DNA from: Clostridium_AM sp964554365
GTDB lineage: Bacteria > Bacillota > Clostridia > Clostridiales > Clostridiaceae
Reading direction: 5' to 3'
DNA: 29,236 nucleotides
NCBI GenBank assembly: GCA_964554365.1
Contig: CAZKOJ010000037.1
Location: 1 to 29,236, forward strand
Part shown: in pieces, positions 21,765 to 29,236 of the stretch
Layout: every line of letters begins with the position of its first letter
How positions within the stretch are numbered: the first letter of the stretch is position 1
Notes under the pieces: model-generated
Seen by the model: the letters and a program-made list of their open reading frames with translations, nothing else
The model's database searches: none
Told to the model about the DNA's origin: nothing
Position numbers and translations under genes: made by a program

Positions 21765-22604
21765 TTATACTTTTTTTAGTAAGTTCAAAAATATATCTAT
21801 ATTTTTTTCGTCTAAGAAAACTTCTCCTACCTTTGACGCATGTTTTGAATCATCCTTAGTAATACCATGAAAATCAGAACCAGCAGTAATTATTTTATTA
21901 TGTTTTTTTGCTAGTAACTTAAAGCTCTGTGTATCCTCATAGGTATTCATACCATAAATAGCTTCTATGCCATGAAAAGGTAGTGTTAAAAGTTCATTAA
22001 GATCTATGTTTCTTATTAAAATAGGGTGGGCAAGTACCACTAATGCATTATGATCTTGTAACAAGTTTATACCTTCTTCAGTACTAATTTTTTTATTTGG
22101 TACGTAAGCAAGGCTATTTTCACCTATAAAATTTTTAAAAATATAATCCCACTTATAATTATAGCCAGCATCTACTATAGCCTTAGCAATATGAGGTCTT
22201 GCCACAATGCCTTTGGCACACTCAATTACTTTTTCATAATTCAATTTTATGTTATAGAACTTATCTAAGTTTTCTACTATTTTCTTAGCCCTATAAACTC
22301 TATACTCATCCATATCTTTCAAATAATTTTTAAGCTCATATCCTATGTACTCCGCGCTTTTAAAGTACCCTAGAATATGAACATTTTCGTTATTATATAA
22401 GGTAGAAAGTTCCACACCTGGAACTACTTTAATGTTTAGTTTTTCACCCTCTAGTACAGCTTCATTAATTCCACATATAGTATCATGGTCTGTAACAGAG
22501 ATTATATCTACAGCTTCTTTTTTAGCCATATTAACTAACTCAGTAGGAGACAGTCTGCCATCAGAAGCTGTAGTGTGTAAATGAAAATCTCCTTTTTTAT
22601 ACAA
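21765..22604 (-). CDS. PHP-domain phosphoesterase (TrpH/RNase AM-like)
   Basis: The 279-residue PHP protein has metal motifs DFHLHTTASDG (H8, H10, D15), ISVTDHDTI, PGVELST, VLAHP and the terminal GSDFHG. Relatives of this length degrade short RNA or 3'-phospho-AMP-type nucleotides with a trinuclear metal site. The start is TTG 22604, with AGGTGA (22615-22610) 5 nt before it. It is the last gene of the minus-strand unit and follows the split flavodoxin gene after 38 nt. A nucleotide-cleaving job fits the nucleotidyltransferase upstream in the operon, but that link is inference. Confidence 0.9.
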   Translation of the reverse strand: MYKKGDFHLHTTASDGRLSPTELVNMAKKEAVDIISVTDHDTICGINEAVLEGEKLNIKVVPGVELSTLYNNENVHILGYFKSAEYIGYELKNYLKDMDEYRVYRAKKIVENLDKFYNIKLNYEKVIECAKGIVARPHIAKAIVDAGYNYKWDYIFKNFIGENSLAYVPNKKISTEEGINLLQDHNALVVLAHPILIRNIDLNELLTLPFHGIEAIYGMNTYEDTQSFKLLAKKHNKIITAGSDFHGITKDDSKHASKVGEVFLDEKNIDIFLNLLKKV

Positions 22605-22642
22605 TTAAATCACCTACTTGTTTAAATTTTATGCATACATTA

Positions 22643-23137
22643 TTATAGACCTTTAATGAGGTTTTTTGCAAAGATTTCTGAATTTAAATCTATATTTTGG
22701 GCTTTAAATATAGATTTAGGATCATTGGCAGTTTCAGTAATTATAGCATAGGGTGGTAACCTAAAACCCTTATTTATATTTAATGCGCCTATAAGCTGTT
22801 TAGCTACAGAATCACTGCCAGAATTTCCAGATACCACTATACCAAACATGGATTTATTATAAAAGCTCATTTTATTATATAATACAGTAATTCTATTTAT
22901 GGTTGCAGTTAAATTAGCAGCGATAGCATCATTATAATTAGGACAAAGCCACACTACACCATCAGCTTCTTCTATAGCAGGAAGCACGTTATCTACCATG
23001 AAGCCTCCATAAAAGCATCTGTTTTGCTTAGCATAATGCAAGCATAGTTTATAGGCGCATCCTTTACAATCCAATATTTTGCCATTTTCAATTTGTATTT
23101 CTTTTATTTTAAGATGTTTTAAATGTTTAGAAATCAT
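22643..23137 (-). CDS. C-terminal flavodoxin-like half of a split gene
   Basis: This 164-codon frame is the back part of an NAD(P)H/FMN reductase-like domain: DCKGCAYKLC...C (cysteines spaced 2-4-8), EEADGVVWLCPNYNDAI, GIVVSGNSGSDSVAKQLIGAL. The first strand and FMN loop lie upstream of the ATG. Codons from 23182 to 23138 read YSSPHKFSNTLELWH in the same frame, immediately after the TAA that ends the upstream gene. Joined, the sequence reads KKITV-[stop]-YSSPHKFSNT, a normal flavodoxin N-terminal strand. So this is one gene (22643-23701) broken by a nonsense codon. No ribosome site precedes ATG 23137, so the fragment is probably not made well. Confidence 0.75.
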   Translation of the reverse strand: MISKHLKHLKIKEIQIENGKILDCKGCAYKLCLHYAKQNRCFYGGFMVDNVLPAIEEADGVVWLCPNYNDAIAANLTATINRITVLYNKMSFYNKSMFGIVVSGNSGSDSVAKQLIGALNINKGFRLPPYAIITETANDPKSIFKAQNIDLNSEIFAKNLIKGL

Positions 23138-23182
23138 ATGCCATAACTCTAGAGTATTGGAAAATTTGTGTGGTGAAGAATA

Positions 23183-23701
23183 TTAAACCGTAATTTTTTT
23201 CTCCTTTTCCATTGATAATAATGTATTTTTATAATCTAAAAGCCTTCTACCAAGTTTATAACATAAATCAAGGCATATTTCTTCTAAGGAGTTATTAAGG
23301 GTTTTTTGCCAAGTTAAAAAATTTTTCAAACTGCCTGTACATTCAATAATTGGGTGACCTAAAAAATTGCAGCCCATATTGTTTGCCATAAATATAATAT
23401 CTTGAGCAGCCCTTTTAGTTCCTAGCTCTGTACTACTGTGAACAAGTACCATAGCAGTAGAATTTTCTAATGCATTTTTATCATTATGATTCAATTCAAG
23501 TAAAAAATTAAGCATAAATAAATCAAAACCAGTAAAATCAAGTTCAAGTATAAATAGCAACTTTTTATTTTTAAAATCTGTATGCTCACTACAATTGGTT
23601 ATATACTCAACAGAAGTAAAATTTTTGCAAAAACTTTGACACATATCCTCAAGTGAGTTTGAAATATTAACATTTGGTGATACAACATATAAGGATTCCA
23701 T
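23183..23701 (-). CDS. N-terminal half of a split double flavodoxin-like protein
   Basis: This 172-codon frame ends at TAA 23185-23183, in frame with the flavodoxin half downstream. It has its own flavodoxin-like pattern: SLYVVSPNVNISNSL at the start, LLFILELDFTGFDLFMLNFL, MVLVHSSTELGTKRAAQDI and NMGCNFLGHPIIE. The intact protein would be about 352 residues with two flavodoxin-like domains. A TTA-to-TAA change, one base, would explain the break. ATG 23701 follows a run of seven G at 6 nt, an unusual ribosome site. The gene is in the operon between the dehydrogenase-like and PHP genes. Function is not recognised. Confidence 0.72.
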   Translation of the reverse strand: MESLYVVSPNVNISNSLEDMCQSFCKNFTSVEYITNCSEHTDFKNKKLLFILELDFTGFDLFMLNFLLELNHNDKNALENSTAMVLVHSSTELGTKRAAQDIIFMANNMGCNFLGHPIIECTGSLKNFLTWQKTLNNSLEEICLDLCYKLGRRLLDYKNTLLSMEKEKKITV

Positions 23702-23739
23702 GCACTACCCCCCCATAATTAATATGAATCTTTAAGCAA

Positions 23740-24987
23740 TTATATGTGGAACGAAAGCAATCTATTATAAGTTTTTTCAATTTTATTAAAAAGTACATCT
23801 TCCATATCAGTATAAGTTTCAAGTTCTATACCTGAAGGTAATAATCTGTTCCTGCATCCCATAAAGGCACCTCCTATAAAAGTGGCACTGTAGTGCCATT
23901 CTCCTTTGATGGTGGCAATAATTGAAAGTGTACCAGATGATAGAGCAGGAGCTATATAAGGTTTAAAACCTGAAGACCGTACATCTAAATTAGCTCTTAT
24001 TGTTTTTTCAGTTAGATATGATGAAATTTTTTCATTAAAATGAATTATACTGTCTGCAATAATAAGATCTTCACCGTGAGGACCAAAAGCCCTGCCTTCT
24101 TTTAAGTATTGAATGCAATCTTTCCTTTGTGAAGCGTAGTAAGAAGCTCTAGCATTCATAACTCCAAGACCATATCCTCTAACTTGTTCAGGAATAAGAC
24201 CTTCATTTAAAACTGATTTACAAAGAAAATCTACAGGGTCTGATACTACAGCAAATATACCCTTAAAGTTATTTTCTTTAGCCATTTTTCCATAATACTG
24301 TACTATTTTAGAATTGCCTTGAAATTGAACCAAACGTACATCAGAAGCTTCTTTTCCAACTTCAGGAACTCCAACTGAAACACAAAAAACAAACATATTA
24401 CATTCAAATAAGTTCTCTTCTTTTATAGGAACTATAGGAGGATAACACTGGTCTAAGTTAGGAGATAATATTTGATTACACTCATACTCCCATCTTTTTA
24501 TTTTGTTTTCATCTTTATCATATATGTTTATTTGAGATATACAATCACCACCAAGTAGCCTTAGTCCAGTTACTAAAAGACCACCAACATCACCAAGACC
24601 TACTACGGTTATATTCCATTTTTTAAAATAAGGATTTTGTTTCATAACATGAAAATGATAATTTAAACATTGGTCCCAGTTAGTATAAGCTGAATTTACG
24701 GAGATAACTCGTCTATCTTTAATAGCTTGTAAAAGCCAAAAAGGTAAATCTAAATTATTGGAATTGAAATTTTTAAGTAAGTTTAAACTTTCTTCTTCTA
24801 TAAATAAGTTTTCCTCTGAAGTAACACAAAAGCTTCTTCGTGAATTTTTAACACTTATATTATTTAAAGCATACACATATCCTTTGTAATTAGAAGCATA
24901 CTGTTCAGAAACTGTATCTAAATTATAAGGTTTATTTGATACAAGTAATTTATCATTTAAAATATAATAAAATAGGTTTGTATTCAT
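23740..24987 (-). CDS. Divergent lactate/malate dehydrogenase-like protein
   Basis: The 415-residue protein has an extra N-terminal region (1-~124) not found in LDH. A Rossmann domain then starts NITVVGLGDVGGLLVTGLRLLGG (GxGxxG, about 130-136). The LDH/MDH-like elements follow: VVSDPVDFLCKSV (about 248-260), MNARAS with R280, and GPHGED with the catalytic-type His304. The substrate Arg of the mobile loop is not recognised. It is longer than standard LDH (about 315 aa). The substrate is unknown; an NAD-linked 2-hydroxyacid is likely. ATG 24987 follows AAGGACT. It lies 22 nt after the giant gene, so both are one transcript. Confidence 0.75.
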   Translation of the reverse strand: MNTNLFYYILNDKLLVSNKPYNLDTVSEQYASNYKGYVYALNNISVKNSRRSFCVTSEENLFIEEESLNLLKNFNSNNLDLPFWLLQAIKDRRVISVNSAYTNWDQCLNYHFHVMKQNPYFKKWNITVVGLGDVGGLLVTGLRLLGGDCISQINIYDKDENKIKRWEYECNQILSPNLDQCYPPIVPIKEENLFECNMFVFCVSVGVPEVGKEASDVRLVQFQGNSKIVQYYGKMAKENNFKGIFAVVSDPVDFLCKSVLNEGLIPEQVRGYGLGVMNARASYYASQRKDCIQYLKEGRAFGPHGEDLIIADSIIHFNEKISSYLTEKTIRANLDVRSSGFKPYIAPALSSGTLSIIATIKGEWHYSATFIGGAFMGCRNRLLPSGIELETYTDMEDVLFNKIEKTYNRLLSFHI

Positions 24988-25009
24988 ATTTCAACAGTCC
25001 TTTCTTTAA

Positions 25010-28000
25010 TTACTCAAAGCCATGAGTCATTCGTATTAAAAGCTCTAAATCATTCTTTAAATAGTTGGATGGATTTAAATTTAAGTTATAATCTACATTT
25101 TCACCACGGTCAGGAGATCTAGGTATAGCAAAAACATGACCTAGAGAAGATAAATTTAAGTTTTTTTCATGTAAAATATGGTACTCATTTTCTAAAACTT
25201 CTAATATGTTAATAGAATTTTCAATACAGGTTTTTGATAAATTAAATATAGAAGCCTTTGAAGCATTCTTAATAAATGCAGGATATGTGTAAGGTAAAAT
25301 TAAGTTTATAGATGGTAGAAGATTTCTCTCAGGATAAACTCCACGCCATAAAGCATCACCACCTATAAATGGATATAATGAGTTTTCATTAAACCATAAT
25401 TTAAGTCTTGGTATAAAATACACACTTTCCACATGTCTATTTTGCATATCCATAAGGTCTTTTCCTTTTCCAGATAGAACTCCTACGACAATTTTTTGTA
25501 TTTTTACGTCTTCATCCTTAAAAATAGGATCTAAAGCTTTTATTCTATAACCTTTATGAAGCAAATTATCTACTAATATTACTGGCCTTTTAAAGGATTT
25601 AATCATTTTTACTTGAGTTTTTAAATCCAGATAGTGAGGAAATTCTCCAATTACAAATTTTTTCATATTAGGATAAAACAATTTTTCTGTATGAAGAGCT
25701 TTTGTAACAGTATTAGGTACAATATATCTTTCAAGTATATCTCCATAGGGTACACACATAGCATCTCCTAATTTCTTTGGAACTAAGTTTTCAGTAGGTA
25801 CTTTATTTTCTTTGCATATTTTTCTTATAATACACTGATAAACAAAATTCACATCATAAGGTATAAGTAATTCTCCAGGATAAAGACTTGTTATAGCTTC
25901 CATAAGTTTTTTTCGTGATTGGTAAAGTACATTTTTTACTTTAGCATTACTTCTAAAAGGCTCTTTTATTATATTTTGTATATCTAAATTTAGTATACAA
26001 GGAGTACTCATATTTACAGCATAAACAGGATTGCTTTCATCACAAAAGGGAACTTTAACAAATCCAGAAAGTCTTAATAAGTCATAAATGCTTTCTGAAT
26101 AAAGTTGTTTACTGAACATATTTTTATAAATAGCGTATTCATAGTCTTTAGATATACACAAAGATAAAGTCTCAGTTAAAAGTACTTGTTCTAATTGTTT
26201 GTTTTTGTCAATATTTCGTATAAATATGCTATCAATTAGAATAATTCTTCCTACACTATTTTCACGTATATATTGAGATACTTGAGAGTTTTTAAATTCA
26301 GCATAAAGCATTCCAGAACGAATCCAATGTAAAACTGAAAATCCAAGTATTTGGCCTGTAATGGTGTTTTTAAGTAATATTATTCTAGCAGAAGGTTTAT
26401 ATGCTATATCCATTAATTTATTTTTTAAATCACTATCTATTTCTGGGATTTGAGAGCAAATTTTATTAATCGTATCATCGCTAAATTCATATATAATCTC
26501 AGTATCAATCCACAGAGATTTAATTGAAGATTTATCTTGCGATTCTCTTTGGTAAAATCCATTGGTATATATATATTGTTGTGCCATAGGGTCTAGAAGG
26601 CTTGTTATATCTCTGTTTTCATCAATATAGTTTCTTATCTGTGTAGAGCTTATTTCAGCATACTTAGAAGAAAGGTTTAAAGTTAATACATCACCCTCTA
26701 TATTTTTAATTGCAGTATTTAAAGTTTTATTTTTACCTCTCTCAAATATTATATGAGAAAAGGTATGGATGGAATTTTCGCTTTTACACAATTTATAACT
26801 GGAAGCATTAAGTAAAACATCACTACCTATACATATATATACTTGTGAATCCGGAAAATTTTCCCTTAATATTCTTAGATTTTCATTATTAGATATATTA
26901 GTAGGATACATGTCAGGATAGATATATAGGCCCATTTCACTAGATATTGACATATTTAACAGATTTTTTCTTAAAAGGCTAGGAAGAGTTTTTTTAGACC
27001 AAGAAAATTCATCCACTGCCAAATATACTTCAAATCCTAAATCTTTTATATATTTTGCTATTTCCTTATGACTTAAAGAAAAAGGATCGAAGGTTCCAGG
27101 AAAAAAAGCAATTTTTTCTGGTACGGGTATGTTTATATTGCCATTAAAAAAGGTAAAATCAGATATAAATCTATAAATATGATTTAAGCTAGCAGATCTT
27201 GTTAAAAATAGCAGCTCATGATTTTCAGCAGCTGTGATTAGTGTAAGAACTTTTTTTCCAATGAGTTTAAATATAAATTCTTTTTTCAGTAAATTCATAC
27301 AAGGGGTATCAAAAATATATTTACCTATAACGCTGAAGGCAGACTGTTTAACTTGAGCATCATAACATCCTAATCCATTTAAAAGTATTCCAAGCATTTT
27401 ATTTAATCTTCCTAAATAAAGGGTTTCATTTTCGTCAAATCTTTCCTCATAACTAGTATAATTTTCTATAGTTATGCCAATAGTTTTTAATATAAGAGAT
27501 TTTAAATTAACATTAGATGTTTTAATCTTAATTATAGAATCATCGATAATTTCATCTAACTCCCTTGGTTGAAGCCAAAGGATTACCTGACCTGTGTATC
27601 TTGGAATATACTCTGTAAATTTATTACCTTCTATTTCGAGTGCTCTGAGTAATTCTACAGCAACTTCATTTCTTTCTGCTAAGTATAGATAAGGCATGAT
27701 TTTTAAAACTGCATCTCCTGCACGATTTCGTACACTTTCAATAGCACTTACTTTTAAAAGATTACAAAAATGTATAGCAGTATGAAGTCCAATAGAGTCA
27801 GGATTTTTAATAGCGTGATGCAAAAGAAGATCTACTTGATTTCTTTTTCGTATCCAGTCCGTAGCGGTTTTTAAATTGCTTAAGAATATATCTGTAACAG
27901 ATTTTTTATTAAGTTCACAATAATGTTTAAATAAACTAATGTTTTCATCTAGGTTTAATGAAATATTTATTTTAAGTAAGAGCAAATTTTCAGCGGGAAT

Positions 28001-29161
28001 TTTACTTTTTGAAGTTATAGATGAAAAATGCTCTTTAAATTTTGATATAACTGGATGATCATTAGGAAGCTTATCTAAAAAGCTTAAAATAGTTTCTAAA
28101 CATTCCAATCTTAATATACTGGTTCTTTTTTTTATTCTAGAAAAAACATAATGGAAAAGTGGATCCATATTAGCATCATCAGGTTGTAAAGGTATATACT
28201 TCGCAGTTTCTAGTAGAAAAATTTCGAAATCTGTATTTTTATAACTTTCCTCCTTATAAAAACTTAATATGGTTTCTTTGTAATAAGTAATAAAATTTGG
28301 TTTACAATTAATAAATAAAGAATTTATCATAATGCTAATACTGTATCCTATATTAAATTTATGCTTAGGTATAACTTTATGCCCTGGATACAACATTAAT
28401 TTGAAATAATCATTTAACAAATCCACACTGGTTATTGCAGCTGATTTAAATTGCACATTTGCAGGAATTTCTTTTCTATAATCTTCATCAAAAATAGCAA
28501 TAAGATTTCCTATTAATTCAGCACAGTGCCTTCTTATATCATCTTCTGGATGCACTAGATTTTCATATAAGAATTTAATGGTTTGTAACTTCTGCTTTTG
28601 AGTAAGGTATGTAGAGTATTCTTGAAATATTCTTATATATTCACGAAGGTTTTTCCAATCATTTTCACTTCGTGCTAATTCTAATATAGCATCTAAGGAG
28701 TATTCGTCACGAAGGTGATGCATAAGATTAATATTGTGATTTATAGATAAATATTTAAGATTTTGTATAATACTGTCACCTTGCAGAAGGGTGTAGTTTT
28801 CTTTTTTCTTTATTATAAGATTAATTTTTTGTTTTGGTTCTATATCAATTCCAAGGTTTAATAAAAAATCTTGGAAGTCCTTTAACTTAGAGTAAACTCT
28901 TTTGTAACGTTTAGTTTTATATGAATCTACATTTTCAAGCTTATTTAAAATAACATAAAAGGCTTCCTCTAGAGAAAAAAGTTTCATTGAGGCAATATTA
29001 TTAGTAAAAAGATTTTTAATTCTAAAATCTGAGTATATTAAAAGTAAAGATTCTAAAGATAAATTTTCCAGTTCTAAATCCCAAGTAGAATGGTTTATAG
29101 CTATATTTCTTATATAATTTATGCCATATCTTTTGAACCATTGATCTGTGTAATAATACCG
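25010..29161 (-). CDS. Giant multidomain nucleotidyltransferase-like protein, 5' partial
   Basis: From the internal ATG at 28987 it is 1325 residues, but the frame stays open upstream for 58 more codons (to 29161), with protein-like content such as YYYTDQWFKRYGINYIRN and STWDLELENLSLESLLLIY. There is no ribosome site at 28987, so the true start lies beyond the contig break. Counting from 28987: alpha-helical HEAT-like repeats (about 130-600), a NadD/PPAT-like domain (about 622-805) with GTFDPFSLSHKE and ISSTQIRNYI, a GNAT-like region (about 815-990), and a phosphoribosyltransferase-like region near 1126-1145 (VILVDNLLHKGYR). The upstream extension resembles the end of an HD-type phosphohydrolase domain, with low confidence. 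The role is unknown; a nucleotide or NAD-linked reaction is likely. Confidence 0.78.
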   Translation of the reverse strand, partial: RYYYTDQWFKRYGINYIRNIAINHSTWDLELENLSLESLLLIYSDFRIKNLFTNNIASMKLFSLEEAFYVILNKLENVDSYKTKRYKRVYSKLKDFQDFLLNLGIDIEPKQKINLIIKKKENYTLLQGDSIIQNLKYLSINHNINLMHHLRDEYSLDAILELARSENDWKNLREYIRIFQEYSTYLTQKQKLQTIKFLYENLVHPEDDIRRHCAELIGNLIAIFDEDYRKEIPANVQFKSAAITSVDLLNDYFKLMLYPGHKVIPKHKFNIGYSISIMINSLFINCKPNFITYYKETILSFYKEESYKNTDFEIFLLETAKYIPLQPDDANMDPLFHYVFSRIKKRTSILRLECLETILSFLDKLPNDHPVISKFKEHFSSITSKSKIPAENLLLLKINISLNLDENISLFKHYCELNKKSVTDIFLSNLKTATDWIRKRNQVDLLLHHAIKNPDSIGLHTAIHFCNLLKVSAIESVRNRAGDAVLKIMPYLYLAERNEVAVELLRALEIEGNKFTEYIPRYTGQVILWLQPRELDEIIDDSIIKIKTSNVNLKSLILKTIGITIENYTSYEERFDENETLYLGRLNKMLGILLNGLGCYDAQVKQSAFSVIGKYIFDTPCMNLLKKEFIFKLIGKKVLTLITAAENHELLFLTRSASLNHIYRFISDFTFFNGNINIPVPEKIAFFPGTFDPFSLSHKEIAKYIKDLGFEVYLAVDEFSWSKKTLPSLLRKNLLNMSISSEMGLYIYPDMYPTNISNNENLRILRENFPDSQVYICIGSDVLLNASSYKLCKSENSIHTFSHIIFERGKNKTLNTAIKNIEGDVLTLNLSSKYAEISSTQIRNYIDENRDITSLLDPMAQQYIYTNGFYQRESQDKSSIKSLWIDTEIIYEFSDDTINKICSQIPEIDSDLKNKLMDIAYKPSARIILLKNTITGQILGFSVLHWIRSGMLYAEFKNSQVSQYIRENSVGRIILIDSIFIRNIDKNKQLEQVLLTETLSLCISKDYEYAIYKNMFSKQLYSESIYDLLRLSGFVKVPFCDESNPVYAVNMSTPCILNLDIQNIIKEPFRSNAKVKNVLYQSRKKLMEAITSLYPGELLIPYDVNFVYQCIIRKICKENKVPTENLVPKKLGDAMCVPYGDILERYIVPNTVTKALHTEKLFYPNMKKFVIGEFPHYLDLKTQVKMIKSFKRPVILVDNLLHKGYRIKALDPIFKDEDVKIQKIVVGVLSGKGKDLMDMQNRHVESVYFIPRLKLWFNENSLYPFIGGDALWRGVYPERNLLPSINLILPYTYPAFIKNASKASIFNLSKTCIENSINILEVLENEYHILHEKNLNLSSLGHVFAIPRSPDRGENVDYNLNLNPSNYLKNDLELLIRMTHGFE

Positions 29162-29236
29162 GATGGACCATCAACACGCTTCCATCTAAAAACCTATACT
29201 GGGTAGGCAATGCAGGAAACTGGAATGATGGCAGCC
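29162..29236. other. Probable foreign or chimeric contig end
   Basis: The last ~75 bases are about half G+C, unlike the rest of the window. They break the giant gene's frame with a TGA (29173-29171). On the plus strand they read INTLPSKNLYWVGNAGNWND, a pattern of secreted adhesin-like repeats (YWVGxxGNWND) common in other phyla. The junction is near 29158-29173. Confidence 0.6.

Noticed and set aside
29022..29210. Minus-strand 62-codon frame at the right edge
   Set aside because: It crosses the suspected chimeric junction and is out of frame with the giant gene, whose sequence is protein-like through the same stretch.
1..29236. CRISPR array, rRNA or tRNA genes
   Set aside because: No regularly spaced repeats and no GGTTCGAATCC-like T-loop or rRNA motif were found on either strand.

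Overview
The window is AT-rich DNA with strong GGAGG-type ribosome sites, frequent TTG/GTG starts and gene content typical of a spore-forming Clostridium (sensu stricto): a Spo0E-like phosphatase, HprK, HelD, a flavodiiron protein and a NiaR-type niacin operator. It looks like draft or metagenomic assembly. There is a 10-N gap inside a gene, and the last ~75 bases at the right end look foreign.

Layout. 1-2663: a methyl-accepting chemotaxis protein remnant abuts the 3' end of a large YhgE/Pip membrane protein, whose promoter carries a perfect TetR-like palindrome. 2702-4385: a membrane-protein remnant, a tiny basic one-helix protein, a GGCC-motif small protein behind a CsoR/CstR-like operator, and an ECF niacin transporter S component behind a perfect 28-bp NiaR-like operator. 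4405-9105: helD, a structured leader plus fprA, and a convergent arginase sharing a bidirectional terminator. 9201-10899: a hypothetical acidic protein, an iron-sulfur flavoprotein broken by the N gap, a small inverted-repeat element, and a Spo0E-like gene. 11279-12485: glpX.

12621-17727 is a six-gene same-strand cluster: GT2 glycosyltransferase of the TIGR04283 type, DUF2064/TIGR04282 protein, APH-like kinase with an altered catalytic loop, a CCG-domain Fe-S protein, and two TVP38/TMEM64 membrane proteins. A second, longer copy of the inverted-repeat element lies in the cluster, and its end encodes the last codons of the glycosyltransferase. The cluster resembles part of arsenosugar-type loci, but no ArsM or ArsS is in view. 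It may make and move a glycosylated or phosphorylated lipid or metabolite; that is inference.

17875-21237 holds DUF896, hprK, 5-formyl-THF cyclo-ligase and an M18 aminopeptidase. A lone phi-LC3-like holin follows.

21765-29161 (minus strand) is a four-gene unit, transcribed from the right edge: a giant multidomain protein (helical repeats, NadD/PPAT-like nucleotidyltransferase, GNAT-like region, phosphoribosyltransferase-like region; 5' end cut by the contig end), a divergent lactate/malate-dehydrogenase-like protein, a double flavodoxin-like protein split by an in-frame TAA, and a PHP phosphoesterase. With the 12.6-17.7 kb cluster, this is the best candidate for an undescribed system.
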